Below, in pieces: positions 9,132 to 18,450 of a stretch of 64,000 nt of DNA (positions are counted from its first letter, which is position 1; every line of letters begins with the position of its first letter). The notes beneath the pieces were generated by a model, which saw only the letters and a program-made list of their open reading frames with translations, searched no databases and was not told the origin of the DNA. Position numbers and translations under genes: made by a program. The stretch comes from Achromobacter piechaudii NBRC 102461 (GTDB lineage Bacteria; Pseudomonadota; Gammaproteobacteria; Burkholderiales; Burkholderiaceae_B), in assembly GCF_001571245.1 (NCBI RefSeq), contig NZ_BCTK01000005.1, forward strand, positions 806,001 through 870,000, read 5' to 3'.

Positions 9132-10058
9132 GTGAGAAGCCTGCACAGCATGCAGCTGTTTGCAGAGGTGGCCAAGGCCCGCAGCTTCAGCCGCGCGGCG
9201 CTTGTGCTGGGGCTGCCCAAATCAACACTGTCGCGCCGCGTGGCGCAATTGGAGCGTTCAGTCGGCCTGAGCCTGCTGAACCGCAGCACCCGCAAGGTAG
9301 AACTTACCGGCGCGGGCGAGCTGTACCTGGAGCGCTGTCTGCGCATCGTGCAAGAGGCCGAGGTGGCGCATGAAGAACTGCAAGCCTTGACCGCCACGCC
9401 GTCGGGCCTGCTGCGCGTGAATATGCCGGCCACCTTTGCCACCGATGTCATGGCCGATATCTTCATGGGGTTTGCGCGGCGGCATCCTGAAGTGGCCTTT
9501 CATGTGAACCTGGCCAGCCTGGAACATGCGGATCGCGTCGCCGATCCTTGCGACCTGACGATCAAGATCGGCCAACTGCCGGATTCGTCGCGTATCGCGC
9601 GTTGTCTGGGCGCGCTGCACGTGCATCTGTACGCGTCCAGCGACTATCTGGCGGCGCACGGAGCGCCCGCGCATCCTGCCGAGCTGGCCGCCCACGAATG
9701 CATCGGATTTCGTGCGCAGGCCAATGGCGCGCCCACCCGTTGGCCACTGGTTCGCGGAACAGAGCAATTCAGCGTCGCCCCCGGCAGCCGGTTTTCCGTG
9801 AACGAAGTCGGCATGGCGAGGCGCTTGGCGATGTTGGGCGCGGGTATTGCCGCGCTGGGCGGAGACCAAACCGAGCTTGAACAATCGGGTAATTTGCGCC
9901 GCGTGTTGCCCGACTGGGCGGTAGGGCCGTTTCCCGTACATGTCGTGACCGAAACGCGCTTGCTGCCGGCTCGCGCCAGGGCATTCGTCGACTATCTGAT
10001 CGAATGCCTGGCGCAAGGCTGGCAGGCGCCCTTGCAGGCCAGTGACCCGGCCCGTTGA
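9132..10058 (+). CDS. LysR-family transcriptional regulator
   Basis: A 308-residue LysR-type regulator. Residues about 1-60 form the DNA-binding domain, with AEVAKARSFSRAALVLGLPK and STLSRRVAQLERSVGLSLL. A LysR substrate-binding domain follows. The GTG at 9132 gives the usual spacing of the helix-turn-helix from the N-terminus; the open frame further upstream encodes no family sequence. The next gene is convergent, and no divergent target gene adjoins it, so its regulon cannot be read from context. Confidence 0.85.
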   Translation: MRSLHSMQLFAEVAKARSFSRAALVLGLPKSTLSRRVAQLERSVGLSLLNRSTRKVELTGAGELYLERCLRIVQEAEVAHEELQALTATPSGLLRVNMPATFATDVMADIFMGFARRHPEVAFHVNLASLEHADRVADPCDLTIKIGQLPDSSRIARCLGALHVHLYASSDYLAAHGAPAHPAELAAHECIGFRAQANGAPTRWPLVRGTEQFSVAPGSRFSVNEVGMARRLAMLGAGIAALGGDQTELEQSGNLRRVLPDWAVGPFPVHVVTETRLLPARARAFVDYLIECLAQGWQAPLQASDPAR

Positions 10059-10070
10059 CGGGCGAAGGCG

Positions 10071-10523
10071 CTACACGCTGATGTGGCGCGCCATCAGCAC
10101 CGCGAACAGCGGCAGGAAAATGAACAGGTGCGATTCGATCATCACCCAGCGGCGTACCCGCTTGATCTCGGGCAGGGTGGGCACGAAGCCGGCCTGCTGG
10201 CGCGACTGTTTCGCCCAACGGAAGATCGCCAGCGTCGGCGGGATCGAACAGAGCGCGATGATGACGAACAGCGTGATCTTCGCGTGAAACCAGGGGCTGC
10301 TCATGTAGAACGCGGCGCCTTTCACGCCTTGCGTCAAACGCAGCACGCCGGTGATCAACACCAGGACAGCGCTGATGCCGTACAGGCGGTCGTAGATCAC
10401 CAGACGCTTGACGCCGTTGGCGTTCAGGTCGGGGCGCAGCAATACCGCTTCGGCGGTCAGCACCACCACCAGTACAAAGATCGCAAGGTAATGGAACCAG
10501 GCGTATAGGGCATCGGCCAGCAT
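10071..10523 (-). CDS. DUF2214-type small membrane protein
   Basis: A 150-residue protein with four hydrophobic segments, beginning MLADALYAWFHYLAIFVLVV and resembling DUF2214 integral membrane proteins. Conserved-looking features are the first-helix His, the RLYGISAVLVLITGVLRL span and the PWFHAKI segment; histidines in the spans would suit heme or metal binding but that is speculation. The start at 10523 has AGGAG upstream; an in-frame ATG at 10550 lacks this. Function unknown. Confidence 0.75.
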   Translation of the reverse strand: MLADALYAWFHYLAIFVLVVVLTAEAVLLRPDLNANGVKRLVIYDRLYGISAVLVLITGVLRLTQGVKGAAFYMSSPWFHAKITLFVIIALCSIPPTLAIFRWAKQSRQQAGFVPTLPEIKRVRRWVMIESHLFIFLPLFAVLMARHISV

Positions 10524-10625
10524 GTCGACTCCTGAGAAATGGTCAAGCATGGTTTTACCATTGGCCGATGTCGTGACGACGCGCGGACCTCATGAAATAA
10601 AGACCACGGCGACAAATACGCGCCA

Positions 10626-10653
10626 TGAAAAAGGGCGCCCCGAAGGGCGCCCT
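10626..10653 (-). terminator. Intrinsic terminator after maeB
   Basis: AGGGCGCC (10632-10639) pairs with GGCGCCCT (10646-10653) around a 6-base loop. Read on the minus strand, the stem is followed by five T residues. It sits 23 bases beyond the maeB stop codon. Confidence 0.85.
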
Positions 10654-10675
10654 ATGCGTCAAGACAGGCCTGCGA

Positions 10676-12973
10676 TCAACGACGCTTCTTGGCGGCGTCG
10701 GCGGCTTCCTGCTGTGCGTCCACAACGGCCAGGGCCGTCATGTTGACGATGCGGCGCACGGTGGCGCTGGTCGTCAGGATGTGCACGGGGCGCGCTGCGC
10801 CCAGCAGGATCGGACCCATCGCGACACCATTGCTGCCCGTCATTTTCAGCATGTTGTACGTGATGTTGCCCGTGTCCAGGTTCGGCATGACCAGCAGGTT
10901 GGCGCGACCCTTGAGCGTGCTGTCCGGGTAGGCCAGTACGCGGATCTTTTCCGACAGGGCGGCGTCGGCGTGCATTTCGCCGTCCACTTCGAGGTCGGGC
11001 GCGCGGTCCTGCACCAGCTTGCTGGCGGCGGCCATTTTCTTGGACGATTCCGTGACGCGGCTGCCAAAGTTCGAGTGCGACAGCAGCGCGATCTTCGGCA
11101 CCACGCCAAAGCGCAGCATTTCGTCCGCGGCCTGGATCGTGATGTTGGCCACTTCTTCCGCCGTCGGGTTCTCGTTGACGTGGGTGTCGGTGACGAACAG
11201 CGTCTGGTCGGGCAGCATCAACACGTTCAGCGCGGCGTACGTCTGGCCTTCCTTCTTGCCGATGATTTCATCGACGTACTTGAGCTGGTTGTCGTACTTG
11301 CTGGCCACGCCGCACAGCAGCGCGTCGGCGTCGCCACGGCGCAGCAGCATCGCGCCGATCAGCGTGTTGTGCTTGCGGATCATCGCCTTGGCGATGGCCG
11401 GCGTCACGCCTTCACGACCCTTCAACTGGTAGTACGCGTTCCAGGTTTCGTTGAAGCGGCTGTCGTCTTCCGGGTCAACGATCTCGAAGTGCTCGCCCGC
11501 GACCAGGCGCAGGCCGGCCTTGGTGATGCGCATTTCGATGACCGACGGGCGGCCGATCAGGATCGGACGGGCCAGCTTTTCATCGACCACGGTTTGCACG
11601 GCGCGCAGGACGCGTTCGTCTTCGCCGTCGGCATAGATGACGCGCTTGGGCGCCTTCTTGGCCTGGGCGAACAGCGGACGCATCAGCTGGCCGGAGTGGT
11701 ACACGAAGCCCATCAGCTTTTGGCGGTAGGCTTCGATGTCTTCAATGGGACGCGCGGCCACGCCGGAGTCGGCGGCGGCCTGGGCCACGGCGGGGGCGAT
11801 CTGGAAGATCAGGCGCGGGTCGAACGGCTTGGGAATGATGTAGTCGGGACCGAACGACAGTTCCTGGCCAGCGTAGGCGCGGGCCACTTCGTCGTTCTGC
11901 TCGGCTTGCGCCAGTTCGGCGATAGCCTTCACGCACGCCAGCTTCATTTCTTCCGTGATGCGCGAAGCGCCGGCATCCATGGCGCCGCGGAAGATGAACG
12001 GGAAGCACAGCACGTTGTTGACCTGGTTCGGGTAGTCCGAACGGCCCGTGGCGATGATGCAATCCGGGCGGGCGGCCTTGGCCACTTCAGGACGGATTTC
12101 CGGTTCCGGATTGGCCAGCGCCAGGATCAGCGGACGGTCGGCCATGGTCTTGACCATGTCGCCCGTCAGCACGCCAGCGGTGGAGCAGCCCAGGAACACG
12201 TCGGCGCCGTTGACCACGTCGGCCAGCGTGCGCGCGTCGGTCTTCTGCGCGTAGCGCTTCTTGTTGGCTTCCATGTTTTCGTCGCGGCCATCCCAGATGA
12301 CGCCGCGCGAATCCACCACGTAGATGTGCTCGCGCTTGACGCCCAGGTGAACCAGCAGGTCCAGGCAGGCGATGGCGGCGGCGCCGGCGCCGGAGCAGGC
12401 CAGCTTGACCGAACCGATGTCCTTGCCCACGACCTTCAAGCCGTTCAGGATGGCGGCCGACGAAATGATGGCGGTGCCGTGTTGATCGTCATGGAAGACG
12501 GGAATCTTCATGCGCTCGCGCAGCTTCTTCTCGATGTAGAAGCACTCGGGCGCCTTGATGTCTTCCAGGTTGACGCCGCCCAGCGTGGGTTCCAGCGCCG
12601 CGATGATGTCGACCAGTTTGTCCGGATCGTTCTCGGCCAGTTCGATGTCGAACACGTCGATGCCGGCAAACTTCTTGAACAGGCAGCCCTTGCCTTCCAT
12701 GACCGGCTTGGCGGCCAGCGGACCGATGTTGCCCAGGCCCAGGACGGCGGTGCCGTTGGTGATCACGCCCACCAGGTTGCCGCGCGAGGTGTACTTGGAG
12801 GCAGCGTCTTCACCCTGGTCGAAGATGGCCATGCAAGCTGCCGCCACGCCGGGCGAGTAGGCCAGGGACAAGTCGTCCTGGTTGGCCAGGGTCTTGGTCG
12901 GGACGACCGAGATTTTGCCGGGGGTGGGATAGGCGTGGTAATCCAACGCCATTTTGGTAAGAATTTCGTCCAT
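10676..12973 (-). CDS. maeB: NADP-dependent malic enzyme with C-terminal phosphotransacetylase-like domain
   Basis: Decarboxylates malate to pyruvate with NADP reduction. The 765-residue protein is the large MaeB type. Residues about 1-430 are the malic enzyme ([22 protein letters not shown] with metal ligands, and an NAD(P) fold with [15 protein letters not shown]). Residues about 430-765 are a phosphotransacetylase-like domain, which in characterised MaeB proteins is regulatory and binds acetyl-CoA rather than catalysing. It is preceded on the same strand by a pyruvate-dehydrogenase-type E1, so this stretch groups pyruvate/malate metabolism. Both ends are clear. Confidence 0.94.
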   Translation of the reverse strand: MDEILTKMALDYHAYPTPGKISVVPTKTLANQDDLSLAYSPGVAAACMAIFDQGEDAASKYTSRGNLVGVITNGTAVLGLGNIGPLAAKPVMEGKGCLFKKFAGIDVFDIELAENDPDKLVDIIAALEPTLGGVNLEDIKAPECFYIEKKLRERMKIPVFHDDQHGTAIISSAAILNGLKVVGKDIGSVKLACSGAGAAAIACLDLLVHLGVKREHIYVVDSRGVIWDGRDENMEANKKRYAQKTDARTLADVVNGADVFLGCSTAGVLTGDMVKTMADRPLILALANPEPEIRPEVAKAARPDCIIATGRSDYPNQVNNVLCFPFIFRGAMDAGASRITEEMKLACVKAIAELAQAEQNDEVARAYAGQELSFGPDYIIPKPFDPRLIFQIAPAVAQAAADSGVAARPIEDIEAYRQKLMGFVYHSGQLMRPLFAQAKKAPKRVIYADGEDERVLRAVQTVVDEKLARPILIGRPSVIEMRITKAGLRLVAGEHFEIVDPEDDSRFNETWNAYYQLKGREGVTPAIAKAMIRKHNTLIGAMLLRRGDADALLCGVASKYDNQLKYVDEIIGKKEGQTYAALNVLMLPDQTLFVTDTHVNENPTAEEVANITIQAADEMLRFGVVPKIALLSHSNFGSRVTESSKKMAAASKLVQDRAPDLEVDGEMHADAALSEKIRVLAYPDSTLKGRANLLVMPNLDTGNITYNMLKMTGSNGVAMGPILLGAARPVHILTTSATVRRIVNMTALAVVDAQQEAADAAKKRR

Positions 12974-13175
12974 GGGATCGGGGCCTCTGAGGCACTAACT
13001 GAGAAAGAAAACGGGATGACAAACGGCGGGCTCGCGGCCCGCCGGTTTCTTTGCGAAATGCTTAGGGAACACCCGTATTTCACCAGAAAGCGCGGGCGCT
13101 TGGTTGTTGCAGTGCAGCGATCAGGCGCGTTTAGTCAAAAACCCGTCGGATTGTTCTAAGGCCCCAGCGCCAGGC

Positions 13176-15863
13176 CTACAACTTCCAAGGTGGGGTCTGC
13201 CGCGTGGCCGCATTCAGGCGCAGACGCAGCGCGTCAGCGGCTTCCCTTTTGCCCAGGCTGTCCAGCGCGTACAGCACGATCCAGTCGGCGCTGACTTCGA
13301 AGAAGTCCCGCAGTTGGGCGCGCGTGTCGCTGCGGCCGAAGCCATCGGTGCCCAGTGTGCGGTATGAGGCTGGCACCCACGCGCGGATCTGTTCGGGCAC
13401 GGCGCGCACGTAGTCCGTGGCGGCGATGACCGGGGCGTCGCTCGCGCCCAGGCAGGTCCGTACCCAGTCCGCTTGGCCGGCCGTGTCCAGGCCCAGCACG
13501 CGGGCGCGTTCGGCCTGGCGTCCATCACGGGCCAGCTCGGAAAAGCTGGTCACGCTCCAGACTTCGGCATCCACGCCGTAGTCGGCGTGCAGCCGCTCGG
13601 CTGCCACTTCGGCCTCGCGCAGCATGGGGCCGGCGCCCAGCAGGCGGACCTGCGCTTCTTTGCGAGCGGGGCGCAGCCGGTACAGGCCGCGCAGGATCCC
13701 TTCGCGCACGCCGGGGTCGGCCGGCATGTCCGGTTGCGCCAGGTTTTCGTTGGTGACGGTCAGGTAAAAGAATTCGTCGCGCTGCTCGTCCAGCATGCGG
13801 CGCATGCCGTGTTCGACGATGACGGCGACTTCATACGCATAGGCCGGGTCGTAGGCGCGGCAGTTGGGCACGGCGGCCGCCATGATGTGGCTGGAGCCGT
13901 CCTGGTGTTGCAGCCCTTCGCCGCCCAACGTGGTGCGGCCCGATGTGGCGCCGATCAGGAAGCCGCGCGTGCGCTGGTCGGCGGCGGCCCAGATCAGGTC
14001 GCCGATGCGCTGAAAGCCGAACATCGAGTAATAGATATAGAAGGGCAGCATCGGCAGGCCGTTGACCGAATAGCTGGTGCCGGCGGCCGTCCACGACGAG
14101 ATCGCCCCGGCTTCGGTAATGCCTTCTTCCAGGATCTGCCCGTCGCGCGCTTCGCGGTAATACAGCACTGAGCCGATGTCCTCGGGTTCGTACAGCTGGC
14201 CCTGCGCGGAATAGATGCCGATTTGGCGGAACAGATTGGCCATGCCGAAGGTGCGGGCTTCGTCGGCCACGATGGGCACGATGCGCGAGCCCACCTCGCC
14301 GTCCTTGAGCAACGCGGTCAGCATCCGCACGATGGCCATGGTCGAGGACATTTCCTTGCCGTCGGCGGCCAGCGCAAAGCGGGCCCATTGTTCGACGGCC
14401 GGCGCGGCCAGGCGGGGCGCCTCGGTGCGGCGGCGGGGAATATGGCCGCCCAGCGCCTCGCGACGTGCTTGCAGGTGGCGCAGTTCCGCGCTATCCGGCG
14501 CGGGGCGATAGAACTTGAGCGCCAGGCAGTCGGCGTCGGAAATCGGCAGGGCGAAGCGGTCACGAAAGGCCAGGAGCGCTTCGTCATCCAGCTTCTTTTG
14601 CTGGTGCGTGGTCATCTTGCCCTGGCCGGCCGCGCCCATGCCGAAGCCTTTCTTGGTCTGCGCCAGGATGACGGTGGGCTGCCCGGTGTGCCGCGCCGCG
14701 CGGTGGTAGGCGGCGTGGATCTTCACCATGTCGTGGCCGCCCCGATGCAGGCGGTCGATGGCTTCGTCGGTCCAGTCGGCCACCAGCGCGGCCAGCTCGG
14801 GATTCTGATTGAAGAAGTGTGCGCGGTTGAACGCGCCGTCATTGGCGGCGAAGGTCTGGAACTGGCCGTCGACGGTATTGGCGAACGCGCGCGCCAGTGC
14901 GCCGTTGGTGTCGCGCCGAAGCAGCGCGTCCCAGTCGCTGCCCCAGACCAGCTTGATCACGTTCCATCCAGCGCCCGCGTACAGCGTTTCCAGTTCGTCG
15001 ATGATGCGTCCGTTGCCGCGCACCGGCCCGTCGAGCCGTTGCAGGTTGCAGTTGACGACGAATACGAGGTTGTCGAGCTTTTCGCGCGCGGCCAGCGTGA
15101 GCGCGGCGATGGATTCGGGTTCGTCCATTTCGCCGTCGCCGAATATGCCCCAGACCTTGCGGTCGCTGGCGGGCACGAGGGACCGGTGTTCCAGGTAGCG
15201 CATGAAGCGCGCCTGGTAAATGGCGTTGATGGGGCCGATGCCCATCGAGCCCGTCGGAAACTGCCAGAAGTCGGGCATCAACCAGGGATGCGGGTAAGAC
15301 GAAAGCCCGCGCAGGCCGCGCGTGGTGGCGGTGATTTCCTGGCGGAAGTGCGCCAGGTCGTCTTCGCTGAGGAAACCTTCGAGGAACGCGCGGGCGTACA
15401 CGCCGGGCGCGGAATGCGGCTGCATGTAGACCAGGTCGCCCAGGCCGTCGGGAGATTGCGCGCGGAAGAAGTGGTTGAAGCCCACTTCGAACAGGTCCGC
15501 TGCCGAGGCGTAGCTGGCGATATGGCCGCCCAGTTCGCCGTGGGCCTGATTGGCCCGCACCACCATGGCCAACGCGTTCCAGCGGTTGATGCGGGCGATG
15601 CGTTCTTCGACAGCCAGATTGCCCGGGAAGGGCGGTTCCTGGTCGGCGGGGATGGTGTTCAGGTAAGCGGTGCGCGTCTGGCTGTTGGCGCGCAGGCCCA
15701 GAGACGCGGCGTGCCCCAGCAGGCTGTCCAGCACGTAGCCCGCGCGGCCGGCGCCGTCGGCCTCGACCAACGATTGCAAGGCATCGCGCCATTCGGCGGT
15801 TTCCGCAGGGTCGGCATCGATGGGCCGGTCATGTCCTGGGGCGGGTTGGCTCTGGTCGCGCAT
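13176..15863 (-). CDS. Stand-alone homodimeric pyruvate dehydrogenase-type E1 (AceE/MdeB paralogue)
   Basis: A thiamine-diphosphate 2-oxoacid dehydrogenase E1 of the large homodimeric class, 895 residues. Visible features are GHIASYASAADLFEVGFNHF near the N-terminus, the ThDP/Mg motif GDGEMDEPES ending in NCNLQRLDGPVRG, and the EDIGSVLYYREARDGQILEE region of the second half. The start at 15863 has AGGAGA upstream. Family members act in the pyruvate dehydrogenase complex (AceE) or on 2-oxobutyrate (MdeB of pseudomonads). No E2 or E3 gene adjoins it, so substrate and partner are open. Confidence 0.85.
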   Translation of the reverse strand: MRDQSQPAPGHDRPIDADPAETAEWRDALQSLVEADGAGRAGYVLDSLLGHAASLGLRANSQTRTAYLNTIPADQEPPFPGNLAVEERIARINRWNALAMVVRANQAHGELGGHIASYASAADLFEVGFNHFFRAQSPDGLGDLVYMQPHSAPGVYARAFLEGFLSEDDLAHFRQEITATTRGLRGLSSYPHPWLMPDFWQFPTGSMGIGPINAIYQARFMRYLEHRSLVPASDRKVWGIFGDGEMDEPESIAALTLAAREKLDNLVFVVNCNLQRLDGPVRGNGRIIDELETLYAGAGWNVIKLVWGSDWDALLRRDTNGALARAFANTVDGQFQTFAANDGAFNRAHFFNQNPELAALVADWTDEAIDRLHRGGHDMVKIHAAYHRAARHTGQPTVILAQTKKGFGMGAAGQGKMTTHQQKKLDDEALLAFRDRFALPISDADCLALKFYRPAPDSAELRHLQARREALGGHIPRRRTEAPRLAAPAVEQWARFALAADGKEMSSTMAIVRMLTALLKDGEVGSRIVPIVADEARTFGMANLFRQIGIYSAQGQLYEPEDIGSVLYYREARDGQILEEGITEAGAISSWTAAGTSYSVNGLPMLPFYIYYSMFGFQRIGDLIWAAADQRTRGFLIGATSGRTTLGGEGLQHQDGSSHIMAAAVPNCRAYDPAYAYEVAVIVEHGMRRMLDEQRDEFFYLTVTNENLAQPDMPADPGVREGILRGLYRLRPARKEAQVRLLGAGPMLREAEVAAERLHADYGVDAEVWSVTSFSELARDGRQAERARVLGLDTAGQADWVRTCLGASDAPVIAATDYVRAVPEQIRAWVPASYRTLGTDGFGRSDTRAQLRDFFEVSADWIVLYALDSLGKREAADALRLRLNAATRQTPPWKL

Positions 15864-16011
15864 GGGTTGTCGTCTCCTGTTATCGCTCCATCCTAGACCT
15901 GTGTGGATGGCATGAGTCATCAAATTGCGGGGAAGACCCACGAGATTTCAGCATAATCTTTTGCCGATATTTCTCTTGCCAGCAGCTTCTGCGGTCTAAG
16001 CGCGCTTACTC

Positions 16012-16022
16012 GTGGTGACCAC
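16012..16022. promoter_or_regulatory. Palindrome in the OPT transporter promoter region
   Basis: GTGGT-G-ACCAC is a perfect 11-base palindrome 60 bases upstream of the transporter start. A TAGAAT stretch at 16042-16047 could be a -10 element. An operator role is a guess. Confidence 0.3.
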
Positions 16023-16082
16023 TGGGTGGACGCCAAAGCGCTAGAATGCGCCGTTTATCCGTATCCATAACGGGAGACTTCA

Positions 16083-18206
16083 ATGACTCAACCCGTCAGC
16101 GTCCCGGCAAACGTCACGCTGCCCGAACTTACGTTCCGGGGCATCCTGCTTGGCGCCCTGATCACCGTGATCTTCACGGCGTCCAACGTTTTCCTGGGGC
16201 TGAAGGTCGGTTTGACGTTTTCGTCCGCGATACCGGCCGCCGTCATCTCGATGTCGGTATTGCGGCTGTTCAAGGACGCGAACATCCTCGAAAACAACAT
16301 GGTGCAGACGCAGGCGTCGGCGGCGGGCACCCTGTCTTCGATCATTTTCATCCTGCCGGCGCTGGTCATGATGGGCCACTGGCAGGGGTTTCCCTTTTGG
16401 CAGACGCTGGGTATCTGCGCCGCCGGCGGCATGCTGGGCGTGATGTTCACCATCCCGCTGCGCCACGTGATGGTGGTGCAAAGCGATCTGCCCTATCCCG
16501 AAGGCGTGGCGGCGGCCGAGATCCTGCGGGTGGGCAGTGCCGAGCGGGCGCAGGATGCGGCTGAGAGTGCGGGCGGCGATGCGGCCGGCCCTGTGACAGG
16601 CAGCGCGGCCGGAAGTACGAACGCCAGTGCGAGCGCAGCATCGGCACGGTCGGCGGCCAAGCCACCGGCAACCGGCATGGGCGATATCGTCGCGGGCGGC
16701 TTGGCGGCGGCCGTGGTTAGTTTCGCGGCCAGCGGCTTGCGGGTGCTGGGCGATAGCGTCAGTGGATGGTTCGCGCTTGGGGGCGCGGTGTTCCGGCTGC
16801 CCATGGGCTTTTCGCTGGCGTTGCTGGGCGCGGGCTACCTGATCGGCATCGTGGCGGGCCTGGCCATGTTGACGGGCCTGATCATTTCCTGGGGCATCGC
16901 CGTGCCGATCCTGACCGCGATGGGCGACATGCCGGCAGGACAGTCCTTGGCGCAATACGCCACCGGCCTGTGGGCCTCGCAAGTTCGCTTCATCGGCGCG
17001 GGCGTGATCGGCGTCGGCGCTATCTGGACCTTGGCAACCCTGTTCATGCCGATGGCGCGCGGCGTCAAAGCCTCGTTTTCGGCGTTGACGCATGCGGGCG
17101 CCGCCCGGGCCGGGCAGGCGCCCCGAACCGAGCGTGACCTGTCAGCGGGCTGGATTTCAATCGTCACGCTGGTGCTGGTGGCGGTCCTGGTGATTACGTT
17201 CCAGGTGTTCCTGTCGGGCGCGCCGATCTCGGCCGCCGCGATCTGGAAGCTGGTGGCGTATGCCGTGCTGTTTGCGTTCGTGTTCGGCTTTCTGGTGGCG
17301 GCGGCCTGCGGCTACATGGCGGGCCTGGTGGGCTCGTCGACCAGCCCGATTTCGGGCGTGGGCATCGTGGCCATCGTGCTGGTGTCGCTGCTGATGCTGG
17401 CGCTGGGCGGCGAATTGCTCCAAGCGCAGAACGGCGTGCAGATGGCGATCGCGCTGTCGATCTTCAGCACGTCGGCGGTGGTGGCGGTGGCGTCCATTTC
17501 CAACGACAACCTGCAAGACCTGAAGACCGGCTGGCTCGTCGGCGCGACGCCGTGGCGCCAGCAGGTGGCCTTGCTGATCGGCTGCGTGGTCGGTGCGGCG
17601 GTGATTTCTCCGGTGCTGGAACTGCTCTACAACGCCTATGGTTTCGCGGATGCGATGCCGCGTGCGGACATGGACCCCGCGCAGGCCCTGTCAGCGCCGC
17701 AGGCGACGCTGATGTTGGCCATTACGCGCGGCATCTTCACGCATCAGTTGAACTGGACGATGATCCTCATCGGCATGGCCGTGGGCGTGGCGCTGATCGT
17801 GGTGGACGAAGTGCTGAAACGCACCTGCCGCGTGGCGCGCATCCCGGTGCTGGCGGTGGGCATCGGCATTTATCTGCCGCCCACCGTGGCGGCGCCCATC
17901 GTGGCGGGCGCGGTGTTGGCGTGGTTGTTGGAACGCGCTTTGCGCCGCCGCGCCGCTGCGGCCGGCAAGCCCTACGAACAATTTGCCGACGCGGCAAACC
18001 GGCGCGGTGTGCTGATCGCCTCGGGCCTGATCGTGGGCGAAAGCCTGGTAGGCGTGCTGATGGCCGGCATCATCGGCGCGGCGGGCACGGATGCCCCGTT
18101 GGCGATTGCGGGCGAAGGTTTCGCGGTAACGGCCTCGTATCTGGGACTGGCCGTCTTTGTTCTAGTGGCGGTGCTGTTCTGGCGACGCGTGATGCGTCTG
18201 GCTTGA
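16083..18206 (+). CDS. OPT-family oligopeptide or metal-chelate transporter
   Basis: A 707-residue multi-spanning membrane protein of the OPT superfamily, whose members import oligopeptides or metal-chelate conjugates with protons. The N-terminus PELTFRGILLGALITVIFTA followed by NVFLGLKVGLTFSSAIPAAV is the family signature; about 14-16 hydrophobic spans follow. Residues about 155-195 form a low-complexity Ala/Ser/Gly loop between spans, longer than I would expect. GGGAGA precedes the start. Substrate unknown; it is not obviously tied to neighbours. Confidence 0.9.
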   Translation: MTQPVSVPANVTLPELTFRGILLGALITVIFTASNVFLGLKVGLTFSSAIPAAVISMSVLRLFKDANILENNMVQTQASAAGTLSSIIFILPALVMMGHWQGFPFWQTLGICAAGGMLGVMFTIPLRHVMVVQSDLPYPEGVAAAEILRVGSAERAQDAAESAGGDAAGPVTGSAAGSTNASASAASARSAAKPPATGMGDIVAGGLAAAVVSFAASGLRVLGDSVSGWFALGGAVFRLPMGFSLALLGAGYLIGIVAGLAMLTGLIISWGIAVPILTAMGDMPAGQSLAQYATGLWASQVRFIGAGVIGVGAIWTLATLFMPMARGVKASFSALTHAGAARAGQAPRTERDLSAGWISIVTLVLVAVLVITFQVFLSGAPISAAAIWKLVAYAVLFAFVFGFLVAAACGYMAGLVGSSTSPISGVGIVAIVLVSLLMLALGGELLQAQNGVQMAIALSIFSTSAVVAVASISNDNLQDLKTGWLVGATPWRQQVALLIGCVVGAAVISPVLELLYNAYGFADAMPRADMDPAQALSAPQATLMLAITRGIFTHQLNWTMILIGMAVGVALIVVDEVLKRTCRVARIPVLAVGIGIYLPPTVAAPIVAGAVLAWLLERALRRRAAAAGKPYEQFADAANRRGVLIASGLIVGESLVGVLMAGIIGAAGTDAPLAIAGEGFAVTASYLGLAVFVLVAVLFWRRVMRLA

Positions 18207-18222
18207 GGCGCTGAACCGAAGC

Positions 18223-18246
18223 AGGCCGGCGCAGCGTCGCCGGCCT
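18223..18246 (+). terminator. Hairpin after the OPT transporter
   Basis: AGGCCGGCG (18223-18231) pairs with CGCCGGCCT (18238-18246) around a 6-base loop, 16 bases past the stop codon. The bases after it are only slightly T-rich, so termination is plausible but not certain. Confidence 0.5.
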
Positions 18247-18335
18247 TCTGGCTGCCTGCCTTGATGCAGCCGTCCTCGTCGCGATAGGCCTTTGGCGCAG
18301 TCGCCTTCGCGACCGGCCTCAGCGCCATTGCGCTT

Positions 18336-18391
18336 GGCCGGCCGTCTCGTCGTTACCGAGGCAGGCCGGCTGTCTCATCATTCCCGCGCTT
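18336..18391. repeat. 28-bp imperfect direct repeat rich in GGCCGGC
   Basis: Two adjacent 28-bp units start at 18336 and 18364. Both begin GGCCGGC and continue (C/T)GTCTC(G/A)TC(G/A)TT. Further GGCCGGC copies occur at about 18224, 18405 and 18425, and the stretch TTGCGCT(T)GGCCGGCCG appears twice (about 18329 and 18419). The 244-bp gap between the converging OPT and NCS2 genes is therefore largely repeat sequence, with no gene visible. Confidence 0.55.
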
Positions 18392-18450
18392 GAACGGCTT
18401 GCGCCGGCCCGCCCGCGATTGCGCTGGCCGGCCGCGACGTCAACCTGACA

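Noticed and set aside
10625..13159. An 844-codon plus-strand frame opposite maeB
   Set aside because: It lies fully antisense to a clear malic enzyme gene and has no domain-like sequence.
14223..15896. A 557-codon plus-strand frame opposite the E1 gene
   Set aside because: No motif, no ribosome site, and it mirrors a conserved ThDP enzyme.
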